Positions 38,000 to 47,348 of a stretch of DNA of 64,000 bases are shown in pieces (positions within the stretch are counted from its first letter, which is position 1; each line of letters starts with the position of its first letter). Source of the stretch: Devosia sp. FKR38 (lineage in GTDB: Bacteria > Pseudomonadota > Alphaproteobacteria > Rhizobiales > Devosiaceae). The DNA is taken from positions 2,313,256-2,377,255 of the forward strand of contig NZ_STGC01000005.1 in the NCBI RefSeq assembly GCF_005222805.1, read 5' to 3'. Below the pieces are notes generated by a model. It did not search any database. It was not told where the DNA came from and was given only the letters and a program-made list of their open reading frames with translations. A program made the translations under genes and the position numbers.

Positions 38000-38728
38000 T
38001 CACACCGGCCGCACCTCGGCCAGCCGCATCTCGGCATAATCATCCTTCCAGCATACCGCCGCTTCCCAGGCGGCCGAGGCCTGCTCTGCCGCGTCCCGCG
38101 CGGCGCCCTCGAGTCCGCCGCCATTGTGCGGCAGCACCAGGTCAAGCACGGGCACATCCACATGAGCCTCGTCCCAATCGATCAGCGCCACCCGGTCTGG
38201 CGACATCAGGATATTGCCGGGATTGCCCGGATTGCCATGCACCACCGTCATCGTCTGCCCGGCCAGCCGCGCCCAGGCCGCGCGACAGCGCAACACGGCC
38301 TCCGCGGGCATGGCCGTCAGGTCAATGCGCGTACCCTTGTCCTCGCTCAGCAGGTCCGTCGACGCGCGCCAGCCCGGCCGCTGCGGCCAGTCTGCCGTCA
38401 GCCCATGCAGCCGGCGCAGCGTCTCGCCCACCCGCCGCCAGTCCGCCGCATCCTGCGGCGGTCCGCCCGGCACAAATGCCATCACGACCAGCCCTTCGGC
38501 AAACAGCCGCCCGTCCCGGGTTGGGATCGGCATGGGCACACCCAAGCCATTGCGGTCGAGATGGGCCATCAGGTCCATCTCCCAGGCAAGATCTTCATCC
38601 GACCGCTGCCCCAGCCGGCCCACCGCCACCTGCCCGTCGATGTCCAACCGCCACACATCATTGGAACTGCCGCCCGTCAGCCGCTCAAGCCGCCGTGCCC
38701 CCCACAAGTCCAAGCCATCCCAGCCCAT
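38000..38728 (-). CDS. Aminoglycoside phosphotransferase (APH)-family kinase-like protein
   Basis: 242 residues. An N-terminal lobe begins RLTGGSSNDVWRL. The catalytic Brenner-type motif is VVHGNPGNPGNIL, in which the usual Asp is Asn (HGN for HGD), and the metal-binding segment is VALIDWDEAHVD. The Asp-to-Asn change at the catalytic base could mean weak or altered activity. The small-molecule acceptor is unknown and resistance should not be assumed. ATG 38728 follows a strong GGAGGAGCTG. Confidence 0.72.
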   Translation of the reverse strand: MGWDGLDLWGARRLERLTGGSSNDVWRLDIDGQVAVGRLGQRSDEDLAWEMDLMAHLDRNGLGVPMPIPTRDGRLFAEGLVVMAFVPGGPPQDAADWRRVGETLRRLHGLTADWPQRPGWRASTDLLSEDKGTRIDLTAMPAEAVLRCRAAWARLAGQTMTVVHGNPGNPGNILMSPDRVALIDWDEAHVDVPVLDLVLPHNGGGLEGAARDAAEQASAAWEAAVCWKDDYAEMRLAEVRPV

Positions 38729-38868
38729 CAGCTCCTCCGCTCCCACGTCCCCAGGCCCGCCCAGCCCCACTGTCGGTCCGAACACTAGCGACAACCGCTA
38801 GAGCCGGAAACATGTCCCCGCGATCCGCCGAGGCGCCTGTTCCGGGCGGAACTGCCCAGGCGCCATGC

Positions 38869-38888
38869 TTGACACACTCTCATGTCAA
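38869..38888 (+). promoter_or_regulatory. TTGACA inverted repeat upstream of orphan gene
   Basis: TTGACA (38869-38874), 8 bases, TGTCAA (38883-38888) form an inverted repeat that includes a consensus -35 hexamer, 37 bases before the next ATG. It could be a promoter with an operator; I see no clear -10. Confidence 0.35.
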
Positions 38889-38924
38889 AACAGGCACATG
38901 CCATCACGCAGGGGCAGACTACGC

Positions 38925-39479
38925 ATGGCAACCATCATTACACCTGCCCTCGTCCAGGGTCTCTCCTGCGGCCGGCCCTTTGCCGCCGAGCTGCCCGCGC
39001 GACGCCCCGGCCTGCGCCGCATGCTGATGATCTATCCGGTTGGTATCGACCGCCTTGCGCCGCTTGGCATGCCCACGCGATTGAGCATCGTCTGCTGCGA
39101 GGCCGCACCGGAGGTCATCGCCGCCGGCCAGCAGCATCGTGACAGCTGCGCCGACTACGATGTGATCTATCTCGATGATCCCGACGCGCTCGAAGCCACC
39201 ATCCTGCAACTGGCGGGCGGCCCGGTGATGCTTCAGGCCATAGCCCCCAAGCGCATGGTGATCCGCCAGGAACCGGGCAATTGGCGCATCGAATATGATG
39301 GCCGGCTGCTGGCGTCCGCTGCCAACCAGGACCAGGCGCGCGGCTTTGCCTATGCTGCGGCCCAGCACCACTACGAATACAACGGCTTTGTGCCGCTCAT
39401 CACGTTGATCGGCGCCGGGCCGGAACGCAGCCTGCCCTGGCAGCCCGACCACGACTTTCTCGAGATCGTCGAGGACTGA
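38925..39479 (+). CDS. Hypothetical cytoplasmic protein
   Basis: 184 residues with no signal peptide or membrane helix. Notable segments are GIDRLAPLGMPTRLSIVCCE, YDVIYLDDPDALEATILQL and a C-terminal WQPDHDFLEIVED. The profile is a mixed alpha/beta domain with a short aromatic stretch (AAAQHHYEYNGFVPL). I do not recognise it. ATG 38925 follows GGGGCAG; the frame is open back to 38865. It stands alone between a divergent kinase-like gene and the convergent gguB. Confidence 0.6.
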   Translation: MATIITPALVQGLSCGRPFAAELPARRPGLRRMLMIYPVGIDRLAPLGMPTRLSIVCCEAAPEVIAAGQQHRDSCADYDVIYLDDPDALEATILQLAGGPVMLQAIAPKRMVIRQEPGNWRIEYDGRLLASAANQDQARGFAYAAAQHHYEYNGFVPLITLIGAGPERSLPWQPDHDFLEIVED

Positions 39480-39489
39480 TTACTCTCTA

Positions 39490-39526
39490 AAAGCAACGGG
39501 GCCGCCGGATCACTCCAGCGGCCCCG
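39490..39526 (-). terminator. Terminator of the chvE-gguAB operon
   Basis: Arms CGGGGCCGC (39497-39505) and GCGGCCCCG (39518-39526), followed on the minus strand by TTGCTTTTA. It lies 27 bp after the gguB stop codon. Confidence 0.7.
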
Positions 39527-39552
39527 CAAGACGGTTAGCAAGCTCCGCGAAC

Positions 39553-40836
39553 TTAGCCGGCGCGCTTCTTGTTGTAGAGGTCGAAGAACACGGCAGCCAG
39601 CAGCACCACGCCCTTGATCATCTGCTGCAGGTCGATGTTGATGCCCATGATGGACATGCCGTTGTTCATCACGCCCATGATGAACGCACCGATCACCGCA
39701 CCAGCCACGGCGCCCACGCCGCCCAGCGCCGAGGCGCCGCCGATGAACACGGCCGCGATCACGTCCAGTTCCAGCCCCTGGCCGGCCTTGGGGGTCGCCG
39801 AGTTGAGACGGGCCGCATAGATCATGCCGGCCAGTGCCGCCAGGGCGCCCATGATGGCGAACACATAGAACGTCATCCGCTCGGTCTTGATGCCCGAAAG
39901 CGCCGCGGCCTTGAGATTACCTCCCAGGGCATAGATGCGGCGGCCAAAGGTCATGCGCTTGGTCACAAAGACGAACAGCGCGATCAGGATCGCCATCACC
40001 ACCAGCACATTGGGCAGGCCGCGATAGGACGCCAGCATATAGGTGAAGAACAGCACCAGCGCCGCGATCACCACATTCTTGGCCACGAACAGGCCCAGGG
40101 GCTCGCTCTCATAGCCACGCGCCTTGCGACGGGACCGCGAGCGAATGGCCAGCGCCAGCATCGCCACGACGGTGACAATACCGATAACCACCGTGGTGGT
40201 GTGCAGCACGAGCGGCTGGACCCCTTCTGCGGCCGCCACCAGGGTGGTTGGGCCAAAGACATCAGGGATAAAGCCGGCCGAGAGCAGCTGGAACTCGGCG
40301 GGGAACGGGCCCACCGACTTGCCGGCCAGAATGGCCAGCGACAGGCCCTTGAAGATCAGCATGCCGGCCAGCGTCACGATGAAGCTGGGGATCTGGTGAT
40401 AGGCGATGAGATAGCCCTGTGCCGCGCCGATCAACGCGCCCACCAGGATACAGATGGCGCCTGCGACGAAGGGATTGGCCAGGAACGCCAGCTCGGGCGG
40501 GAACTTCCAGCCCACCATCAGCATGGCGGCCAGCGCGCCGATGAAGCCCGAGACCGAGCCGACCGACAGGTCGATATGCCCGGCCACGATGATCAGCAGC
40601 ATGCCCAGCGCCATCACGATGATATAGCTGTTCTGCAGGATGATATTGGTCAGGTTCAGCGGCTTGAACAGCACGCCGCCCGTGAAATACTGGAAGAACA
40701 GCATGATCAGGATCAGCGCGGCCAGCAGGCCATAGTCGCGCATGTTCGCCTTCAGGGCGCCCCAGACGCTCAGCTGCTGGTTCTTGGCCTGTTCGGTGGT
40801 GGCCGTAGCACTCGCCGGTGCCGTCTCGGTGGTCAT
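39553..40836 (-). CDS. gguB: Multiple-sugar ABC importer permease (GguB)
   Basis: 427 residues, ten or so helices, an RbsC/XylH-type permease ([20 protein letters not shown] is the family signature; [20 protein letters not shown] follows near the C-terminus). Longer than ribose-type permeases, with a cytoplasmic basic loop ([13 protein letters not shown]) typical of the xylose/GguB subgroup. It imports several aldoses delivered by ChvE. The ATG overlaps the gguA stop by 4 bp. Confidence 0.87.
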   Translation of the reverse strand: MTTETAPASATATTEQAKNQQLSVWGALKANMRDYGLLAALILIMLFFQYFTGGVLFKPLNLTNIILQNSYIIVMALGMLLIIVAGHIDLSVGSVSGFIGALAAMLMVGWKFPPELAFLANPFVAGAICILVGALIGAAQGYLIAYHQIPSFIVTLAGMLIFKGLSLAILAGKSVGPFPAEFQLLSAGFIPDVFGPTTLVAAAEGVQPLVLHTTTVVIGIVTVVAMLALAIRSRSRRKARGYESEPLGLFVAKNVVIAALVLFFTYMLASYRGLPNVLVVMAILIALFVFVTKRMTFGRRIYALGGNLKAAALSGIKTERMTFYVFAIMGALAALAGMIYAARLNSATPKAGQGLELDVIAAVFIGGASALGGVGAVAGAVIGAFIMGVMNNGMSIMGINIDLQQMIKGVVLLAAVFFDLYNKKRAG

Positions 40837-42365
40837 GATGCCTTCCCTTCCGCACGAACAATCGCACGCATGATTTTCTCCTGGCTGGCTTCGGCCGTCG
40901 GCATTTCGCCCACGATCTGGCCCTCATTGACGACATAAAGTCGGTCGGTGATGCCGAGCAGTTCCGGCATCTCCGAGGAGATCACCAGCACGGCTTTGCC
41001 CTGTGCCGCCAGTTGGTTGATGATAGTGTAGATTTCATATTTCGCGCCCACGTCGATGCCGCGGGTCGGCTCGTCCAGGATCAGCACTTCCGGATTGGCG
41101 AACAGCCACTTGCTCAGAACCACCTTCTGCTGGTTGCCGCCGCTGAGGTTGCCGGTGACCTGATAGACGCTCGATGAGCGGATATTGGTCTTCTTGCGAT
41201 ACTCATTGGCGACGTCCATTTCTGTCATGTCGTCGATGACGCCCATGCTCGAAATGCCGCGCAGATTGGCCAGAGTGGTATTGTGCTTGATGTGGTCGAT
41301 CAGGTTCAGGCCATAGGTCTTGCGATCCTCAGTGGCATAGGCAATGCCCTGCGCCACGGCTTTTTCCACTGTCGAGGTGTCGATTTTCTTGCCGTGCAGG
41401 AACACTTCGCCACTGATCTTCTGGCCATAGGAGCGGCCGAACAGGCTCATGGCGAACTCCGTGCGGCCCGAACCCATCAGCCCGGCAATGCCTACCACCT
41501 CGCCCTTGCGGATATTGAGGTTGATGTTGCGAATGATCTGCCGGTCGCGGTGCAGCGGGTGGAACACGTTCCAGTTCTTGACCTCGAACACCACTTCGCC
41601 GATCTGCGGCGTGCGCGGCGGATAGCGGTCGTCAAGCGCACGACCCACCATCGAGGTGATGATCCGGTCTTCCGAGATCTGTTCCTTGTTCATCGTTTCG
41701 ATCGTGCGGCCGTCACGGATCACCGTGATGCGGTCGGCCACGCGCGAGATTTCGTTCAGCTTGTGGCTGATCAGGATCGAGGTAATGCCCTGCCTGCGGA
41801 ATTCCATCAGCAGCTCGAGCAAGGCCGCGCTGTCCTTCTCCGACAGGCTGGCCGTCGGCTCGTCCAGGATCAGCAGCCGCACTTCCTTGCTTAGCGCCTT
41901 GGCGATCTCCACCAGCTGCTGCTTGCCCACGCCGATATTGGTCACCAGCGTATCAGGGTCCTCGGTCAGGCCCACCATGCTCAGCAGCTTGCGGGCGCCG
42001 TCGCGGGTCTCGTCCCAGTCGATGACGCCGGCCTTGGCCTGTTCATTGCCCAGGAAGATGTTTTCGGCGATCGACAGCAGCGGCACCAGGGCCAGCTCCT
42101 GATGGATGATCACGATGCCCTTGGCTTCACTGTCAGCGATCGTCTTGAAATGCTGTTCTTCACCCTTGTAGACGATCTGGCCGTCATAGCTGCCCGACGG
42201 ATAGACGCCGCTGAGCACTTTCATCAGGGTGGATTTTCCGGCGCCGTTCTCACCCACGATGGCGTGGATTTCGGCTTCCCGCACGTCCAGATTGACGTCC
42301 GAAAGCGCCTTGACGCCAGGGAACGTCTTGGTGATGCCGCGCATCTCCAGAATGGTATTGGTCAT
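40833..42365 (-). CDS. gguA: Multiple-sugar ABC importer ATPase (GguA), two ATP-binding domains
   Basis: 510 residues, a tandem ATPase as in RbsA/XylG. The first half has [20 protein letters not shown], the signature [13 protein letters not shown] and [13 protein letters not shown]. The second half has a degenerate Walker A ([10 protein letters not shown]), then [15 protein letters not shown] and [14 protein letters not shown]. It energises GguB. ATG 42365 chosen; the ORF is open 12 codons further upstream. Confidence 0.88.
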   Translation of the reverse strand: MTNTILEMRGITKTFPGVKALSDVNLDVREAEIHAIVGENGAGKSTLMKVLSGVYPSGSYDGQIVYKGEEQHFKTIADSEAKGIVIIHQELALVPLLSIAENIFLGNEQAKAGVIDWDETRDGARKLLSMVGLTEDPDTLVTNIGVGKQQLVEIAKALSKEVRLLILDEPTASLSEKDSAALLELLMEFRRQGITSILISHKLNEISRVADRITVIRDGRTIETMNKEQISEDRIITSMVGRALDDRYPPRTPQIGEVVFEVKNWNVFHPLHRDRQIIRNINLNIRKGEVVGIAGLMGSGRTEFAMSLFGRSYGQKISGEVFLHGKKIDTSTVEKAVAQGIAYATEDRKTYGLNLIDHIKHNTTLANLRGISSMGVIDDMTEMDVANEYRKKTNIRSSSVYQVTGNLSGGNQQKVVLSKWLFANPEVLILDEPTRGIDVGAKYEIYTIINQLAAQGKAVLVISSEMPELLGITDRLYVVNEGQIVGEMPTAEASQEKIMRAIVRAEGKAS

Positions 42366-42426
42366 CGCCAGCTTTCTCGTAGGCACGCGGGCACTGCACA
42401 TGGCGGTGGCGCCCGGTTACGGGAAA

Positions 42427-42450
42427 GGGCCCCGCGTCACCGCGGGGCCC
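42427..42450 (-). other. Hairpin between chvE and gguA
   Basis: A 10-bp GC stem (42427-42436 with 42441-42450), loop TCAC, followed by TTTCCC on the minus strand. Probably partial termination that lets the binding protein be made in excess. Confidence 0.6.
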
Positions 42451-42472
42451 CGTTTCGCATCAAGCCAGAGGC

Positions 42473-43549
42473 TTACTGCAGGTCTTCGGCCTTGATGTAG
42501 CCCGAGTCAACAACCAGGGCCTGGTAGTTGGTCAGGTCGACTTCATAGGGGGTCAGCAGGATCGAGGGCACAACCTTGACGCCATTGTCGTAGGTGGTGG
42601 TGTCCAGGCCTTCCGGCGTGCCGCCACCGACGATGGTGTCAACCAGGTCAGCAGTGGTCTTGGCCAGCTCGCGGGTGTCCTTGTAGACGGTCGAATACTG
42701 CTCGCCGGCGATGATCGCCTTGACGGACGGTGCTTCGGCATCCTGGCCGGTGATGACGGGCCATGCCAGGTCGGCAGAGCCATAGCCAACGCCGCGCAGC
42801 GACGAGATGATACCACGGCTCAGGCCATCATAGGGGGCCAGAACGCCGTCAACACGGCTACCGTCCGAGTAGCTGGCCGACAGGATGTTGTCCATGCGGG
42901 CCTGTGCAACAGCACCGTCCCAACGCAGGGTACCAACAGTGTCCATGCCCATCTGGCCGGACTTCACAACGATGTCGCCCGAGTCGATCATCGGCTGCAG
43001 AACGCTCATAGCGCCGTCATAGAAGAAGAAGGCGTTGTTGTCGTCCGGCGAACCGCCGAACAGTTCAACGTTCCACGGCTTGGTGTCGGCAAAGCGTTCC
43101 TTGAGGCCCTTGACCAGCGAATTGGCCTGGAGCACGCCCACCTGGAAGTTGTCGAAGGTGGTGTAGAGGTCGACATTGGCGGTGTCGCGGATCAGGCGGT
43201 CATAAGCGACAACCTTGATGCCAGCGTCAGCAGCCTGCTGCAGCACGGCCGACAGCGTGGTGCCGTCGATCGAGGCAACGACCAGGGCCTTGACGCCCTT
43301 GGTGACCATGTTTTCGATCTGGGCGAGCTGGTTCGGGATATCGTCTTCTGCAAACTGCAGATCAACCGAATAGCCCTTGGCTTCCAGCGCGGCCTTGAGT
43401 TCGTTGCCGTCCGAGATCCAGCGCAGCGACGACTGGGTCGGCATGGCAATGCCGATGGCGCCCTTGTCCTGGGCGAAAACAGCCGTCGATGCGGTCAGCG
43501 CCATGGCGCCAACTGCCAGTACGGTGGCAAGCGTCTTGAAAATCTTCAC
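42473..43549 (-). CDS. chvE: Multiple-sugar-binding periplasmic protein (ChvE)
   Basis: 358 residues with signal peptide ([20 protein letters not shown], cut after VFA). Strongly ChvE-like: [70 protein letters not shown] and [15 protein letters not shown]. In Agrobacterium ChvE binds glucose, galactose, arabinose, xylose and others, feeds GguAB, and also signals to sensor proteins. The start is GTG 43549 with AAGGGAGTCG upstream. Confidence 0.9.
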   Translation of the reverse strand: MKIFKTLATVLAVGAMALTASTAVFAQDKGAIGIAMPTQSSLRWISDGNELKAALEAKGYSVDLQFAEDDIPNQLAQIENMVTKGVKALVVASIDGTTLSAVLQQAADAGIKVVAYDRLIRDTANVDLYTTFDNFQVGVLQANSLVKGLKERFADTKPWNVELFGGSPDDNNAFFFYDGAMSVLQPMIDSGDIVVKSGQMGMDTVGTLRWDGAVAQARMDNILSASYSDGSRVDGVLAPYDGLSRGIISSLRGVGYGSADLAWPVITGQDAEAPSVKAIIAGEQYSTVYKDTRELAKTTADLVDTIVGGGTPEGLDTTTYDNGVKVVPSILLTPYEVDLTNYQALVVDSGYIKAEDLQ

Positions 43550-43938
43550 GTCTCGACTCCCTTTTATATTTCGAGTTCAGAAGCAGCCTGTGATCATCCG
43601 GAGAGGTGTTGCGGATTCCTGCAGGCGCGCCAGCAAATGCCCTCGCGGACATGCGTGACAACACTGCATAGAGTCCTCCAGCGTGACGGCATGCGCCGCC
43701 CGGGCCCTCCCAAGCCATCGCCGGGGAAATTAGGATGATCAGATACCCGATGTAAAGCAGCTTTGGCGCTTTCGCGCATTTTTTTCGACGGTCAAATTTT
43801 AACGATACAGCAGGTTTTGCGGCGATTGCGGTTCGGCATTTGTAACGTTATCGTGCCGCCGCCTCGGGAGGATTCTGTTCGGCTAGATCGCAAAGCGACA
43901 CCGCCAGCACTCAAGGTATCTGATAACCGGGAGGGGTT
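43550..43938. other. chvE-GntR divergent regulatory region
   Basis: 389 bp without a gene. It contains the candidate chvE promoter (below), a perfect TAACGTTA palindrome at 43843-43850 near the regulator gene, and GGATGATCA on opposite strands at 43591-43599 and 43733-43741. Any of these may be operators; I cannot assign a regulator. Confidence 0.4.
43728..43756 (-). promoter_or_regulatory. Candidate chvE promoter
   Basis: The minus strand reads TTTACA (43756-43751), 17 bases, CTAATT (43733-43728). This would give a leader of about 170 bases before the chvE GTG. Confidence 0.35.
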
Positions 43939-44712
43939 ATGTTGAATACGACCGAGCAGGTGCGCGCTGATCAGCCTACAGCGGCCGGCCATGTTGCCGA
44001 GCATCTGGCCACAGTGATTCTGGCCGAAATGCCGCCCGGCACCAGCCTGCCCAGCGAAGCCGATCTCGCCACGCGCTATGCCGTCAGCCGCCTCACTATC
44101 CGCGAGGCCGTCAAGCTGCTTGAGGGGCGCGGCCTGCTCACCATCGCCCGCGGACGCCGGGCAGTAGTGCGCGAGCCCGATGGCACAGCCTTTGCCGATT
44201 TCCTCACCTCGGTGATCCGCTTTGATCCCAAGGGCCTGTTCGATCTGATCGAGGTGCGTCTCTCGCTCGAGGTGCAGTCGGCCACCCAGGCGGCCAAACG
44301 CGCCACCCGCGCCGGGATTACCGCTATCGAAAGCGAACTGCAGGGCATGCGTGATTCTGCCCACAGCCCGAGTGGCGAGCTGACCCACGAGCAGGAACTG
44401 AACTTTCATATCCATGACGTCGGCTTCCATGAAGCTGTGGCCCTGGCCAGCGGCAATCGTGTGCTGGGCTATCTCTTTGAGGCCATGGCCAAGCCGCTGC
44501 GCCAGGCGTTCTTCATCAGCCGCCGCGGCCATGAACAGCGCGGTCACACCATTCAGGACACCATTGTCGCGCATCAGAAGATCCTCGATTGCATCAAGGC
44601 CGGCGATGGCCGCCAGGCCGCCGATGCTATGCGCGCCCACCTCAAGGATACCGAACGCGATATCCGCGCGGCGCTCAATCAGCTGTCCCTGCCCCCGGGC
44701 GACAGCGCATAA
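43939..44712 (+). CDS. GntR-family regulator (FadR subfamily)
   Basis: 257 residues. The N-terminal winged helix has PSEADLATRYAVSRLTIREA and a C-terminal all-helical FCD domain (about 95-230) with metal-binding D-x-x-x-H-type residues (NFHIHDVGFHEAVALASGN). Ligands in this subfamily are small acids or sugar acids. It is divergent from chvE and a candidate regulator of the importer. ATG 43939 follows GGGAGGGGTT. Confidence 0.8.
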   Translation: MLNTTEQVRADQPTAAGHVAEHLATVILAEMPPGTSLPSEADLATRYAVSRLTIREAVKLLEGRGLLTIARGRRAVVREPDGTAFADFLTSVIRFDPKGLFDLIEVRLSLEVQSATQAAKRATRAGITAIESELQGMRDSAHSPSGELTHEQELNFHIHDVGFHEAVALASGNRVLGYLFEAMAKPLRQAFFISRRGHEQRGHTIQDTIVAHQKILDCIKAGDGRQAADAMRAHLKDTERDIRAALNQLSLPPGDSA

Positions 44713-44771
44713 ACGCCTTGCAGCCGGGCGCGCCATGACCGAATAATCCGCCGCAGTTTCCGGGACGGACC

Positions 44772-45731
44772 ATGGCGCAGCGACCAGACAGCTCAACCAA
44801 TCGATTGGACGATGCCGCCCGCGCCGGCTGGCTCTACTATGTCGCCGGCAATACCCAGGAGGAAATCGCTGCCAAGCTCGGCATTTCCCGCCAATCCGCC
44901 CAGCGCCTTGTCTCGCTTTCGGTCAGCGAAGGCCTGATCAAGGTCCGCCTTGATCATCCCATTGGCCGCTGCATGGACCTGGCCAGTCGACTCAAGTCCC
45001 GCTTTGCGCTCGACCTTGTCGAGGTGGTTCCGTCCGACCCCTCCAGCCAGTCCTCGACCCTAGGCATCGCTGAGGCCGCTGCCACCGAGATCGAACGCTG
45101 GCTCAAGCGCCCCGACCCCATCGTCATGGCCATCGGCACCGGCCGCACACTCAAGGCTGCCGTCGCCCAGCTCACGCCCATGGAATGCCCGCAGCACAAG
45201 GTGGTCTCGCTCACCGGCAATATCGCGCCAGACGGCTCGGCAGCGTTCTACAACGTGATCTTCAACATGGCTGATACCGTCAAGTCGCGCAGCTTTCCCA
45301 TGCCGCTGCCGGTCATTGCCTCCTCCGCCCGCGAACGCGAGCTGCTGCATGCCCAGCCCATGATTCGCGAAACCCTGGCCCTGGCGGCCCAGGCCAATGT
45401 CACCTTCGTGGGTGTCGGCGACATCGGCCCCGATGCGCCGCTCTATCTGGATGGCTTCATCACCGATGCCGAGCTCAAGGCGCTGCAGAAGGCCGGCGCC
45501 GTCGGCGAGATCTGCGGCTGGAGCTTTGATGCCGATGGCCGGCTCATCGAGGGCCTGACCAATGATCGCGTCGCCTCGGCCCCCATGCCCTCGCGCGAGG
45601 CCTCGCTGGTTGTGGCAATCGCCATGGGCGATAGAAAATTGCCCGGCATCCGCGCCACGCTCAACCGGCGATTGGTTAACGGCCTCATAACCGACGAGCG
45701 CACCGCAGAGGGGCTCCTGCGTCTCCATTAA
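44772..45731 (+). CDS. SorC-family sugar-binding regulator
   Basis: 319 residues. The N-terminal HTH is TQEEIAAKLGISRQSAQRLV; the C-terminal sugar-phosphate-sensing domain (DeoR/SorC type) contains AIGTGRTLKAAVAQL and VVSLTGNIAPDGSAAFYNVI. In Rhodobacter the polyol operon is controlled by such a protein (SmoC), and the adjacent smoE operon makes that the likely target. It is 59 bp after the GntR gene. It ends directly at an 18-bp palindrome. Confidence 0.82.
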   Translation: MAQRPDSSTNRLDDAARAGWLYYVAGNTQEEIAAKLGISRQSAQRLVSLSVSEGLIKVRLDHPIGRCMDLASRLKSRFALDLVEVVPSDPSSQSSTLGIAEAAATEIERWLKRPDPIVMAIGTGRTLKAAVAQLTPMECPQHKVVSLTGNIAPDGSAAFYNVIFNMADTVKSRSFPMPLPVIASSARERELLHAQPMIRETLALAAQANVTFVGVGDIGPDAPLYLDGFITDAELKALQKAGAVGEICGWSFDADGRLIEGLTNDRVASAPMPSREASLVVAIAMGDRKLPGIRATLNRRLVNGLITDERTAEGLLRLH

Positions 45732-45749
45732 ACCTATGATTTCATAGGT
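45732..45749. promoter_or_regulatory. Palindrome between the SorC gene and smoE
   Basis: Arms ACCTATGA (45732-45739) and TCATAGGT (45742-45749), a perfect inverted repeat around TT. It begins at the base after the regulator stop codon and is 140 bp upstream of smoE. An operator for the SorC protein is the likeliest reading. A second, smaller repeat (TGTGC-ATG-GCACA) lies at 45798-45810. Confidence 0.5.
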
Positions 45750-45888
45750 ATTATTTCGGCTTCACTATCCACTCCCCGGCCGACCTCGCCATCATTTTGT
45801 GCATGGCACACTTGACTCTGCCGCATGAAAGGTGAGTATTTGCCCATTGCCGAGACAAATGCCCGTTTCGGTTCCTGGGAGGATATCG

Positions 45889-47199
45889 ATGAAACTGACA
45901 CCCATTCTCGTGGGCGCGTTCAGCCTTGCGCTGGCGGCTTCCGCCTCTGCGCAGACGCTCACCATTGCCACCGTCAACAATGGCGACATGATCCGCATGC
46001 AGGGTCTGTCCGAGGCCTTCACCGCCGACACCGGCATCGCGCTCAATTGGGTCGTGCTCGAAGAGAACACGCTGCGCCAGAACGTCACCACCGACATCGC
46101 CACCAATGGTGGCCAGTATGACGTGATGACCATCGGCACCTACGAAGCCCCCATCTGGGCCAAGCAGGGCTGGCTGGTGCCGCTGGACGGCCTGAGCGCC
46201 GACGCGGCCTATGACGTCGACGACCTGCTGCCCGCCATCCGCGGCGGCCTGTCCATGGATGGCAAGCTCTATGCAGCGCCCTTCTATGGCGAGAGCTCGA
46301 TGGTGATGTACCGCAAGGACCTGATGGAAAAGGCCGGGCTGACCATGCCCGACGCCCCCACCTGGGAATTCATCGGCCAGGCCGCCCGCGCCATGACCGA
46401 TCGCGCCAATGACATCAACGGCATCTGCCTGCGCGGCAAGGCCGGCTGGGGCGAGAACATGGCCTTCCTGACGGCCATGTCCAACTCCTTCGGCGCCCGC
46501 TGGTTCGACGAATCCTGGCATGCCCAGTTCGATCAGCCCGAGTGGAAGGCCACGCTCGACACCTATCTGTCGCTGATGGCCGACGCCGGCCCGGCCGGTG
46601 CCTCGTCCAACGGCTTTAATGAAAACCTCACGCTGTTCCAGCAGGGCAAGTGCGGCATGTGGATCGACGCCACCGTGGCGGCATCCTTTGTCACCAACCC
46701 CAAGGACTCCACCGTCGCTGACAAGGTCGGCTTTGCCCTGGCGCCCGATAACGGCCTGGGCAAGCGCGGCAACTGGCTCTGGGCTTGGTCGCTGGCTATT
46801 CCCAAGAGCAGCCAGAACGCCGAGGCGGCCGAGAAGTTCATCAACTGGGCAACCAACAAGGACTATCTGGCCACTGTTGCTGCCAAGGAAGGCTGGGCCA
46901 ACGTTCCCCCGGGCACGCGCACCTCGCTCTATGAAAACGCCGAGTACCAGGCTGCGGCGCCCTTCGCCAAGATGACGCTGGACTCCATCAACGCTGCCGA
47001 TCCGACCCAGCCCACGGTCAAGCCCGTGCCCTATACTGGCGTGCAGTTCGTGGCCATTCCCGAGTTCGCCGGCATTGCCACCAATGTCGGCCAGCTGTTC
47101 TCGGCCGCCCTGGCCGGTCAGATGTCCGCCGATGACGCCCTTGCCCAGGCACAGGACGCCACCACCCGCGACATGACCCGCGCCGGCTACATCAAGTAG
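45889..47199 (+). CDS. smoE: Polyol ABC importer solute-binding protein (SmoE)
   Basis: 436 residues with a signal peptide (MKLTPILVGAFSLALAASAS, cut after SAQ). Sequence patterns WLVPLDGLSADAAYDVDDLL and GKLYAAPFYGESSMVMYRKD match the sorbitol/mannitol binding proteins of Rhodobacter and rhizobia. It delivers mannitol, sorbitol or arabitol. ATG 45889 follows GGGAGGATATCG; an open frame back to 45832 is not family-like. Confidence 0.87.
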   Translation: MKLTPILVGAFSLALAASASAQTLTIATVNNGDMIRMQGLSEAFTADTGIALNWVVLEENTLRQNVTTDIATNGGQYDVMTIGTYEAPIWAKQGWLVPLDGLSADAAYDVDDLLPAIRGGLSMDGKLYAAPFYGESSMVMYRKDLMEKAGLTMPDAPTWEFIGQAARAMTDRANDINGICLRGKAGWGENMAFLTAMSNSFGARWFDESWHAQFDQPEWKATLDTYLSLMADAGPAGASSNGFNENLTLFQQGKCGMWIDATVAASFVTNPKDSTVADKVGFALAPDNGLGKRGNWLWAWSLAIPKSSQNAEAAEKFINWATNKDYLATVAAKEGWANVPPGTRTSLYENAEYQAAAPFAKMTLDSINAADPTQPTVKPVPYTGVQFVAIPEFAGIATNVGQLFSAALAGQMSADDALAQAQDATTRDMTRAGYIK

Positions 47200-47215
47200 T
47201 TCCTCCCCCGAAGCC

Positions 47216-47246
47216 GAACCGCCCGATCTCCCTGATCGGGCGGTTC
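47216..47246 (+). other. Hairpin after smoE
   Basis: A 13-bp perfect stem (47216-47228 with 47234-47246) with a 5-nt loop and no T-run, 17 bp after the smoE stop. Downstream at 47279-47295 an 8-bp palindrome (CTCTCCCC / GGGGAGAG) of a common intergenic repeat type follows. Consistent with SBP-biased expression. Confidence 0.55.
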
Positions 47247-47348
47247 AACAGATCGGATCTGGGCAAGGCCCGATCCACCTCTCCCCTGGGGAGAGCGTTA
47301 GGGTGAGGGGCCGTCCGGCACCAGCACCGGCGTCTTGGAGCATTCCGC

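Noticed and set aside
38000..38728. APH-family gene as an antibiotic-resistance determinant
   Set aside because: The family is broad, the catalytic Asp is changed and there is no mobile context.
43591..43741. Inverted GGATGATCA pair in the chvE-GntR gap as a regulator site
   Set aside because: Nine-base copies 130 bp apart, each containing the palindrome TGATCA, could arise by chance in a gap this size; mentioned only as a possibility.
47216..47295. Palindromes after smoE as part of an insertion sequence or CRISPR
   Set aside because: There is no repeat-spacer periodicity, no transposase and no target duplication; they look like an intercistronic hairpin plus a common intergenic repeat.
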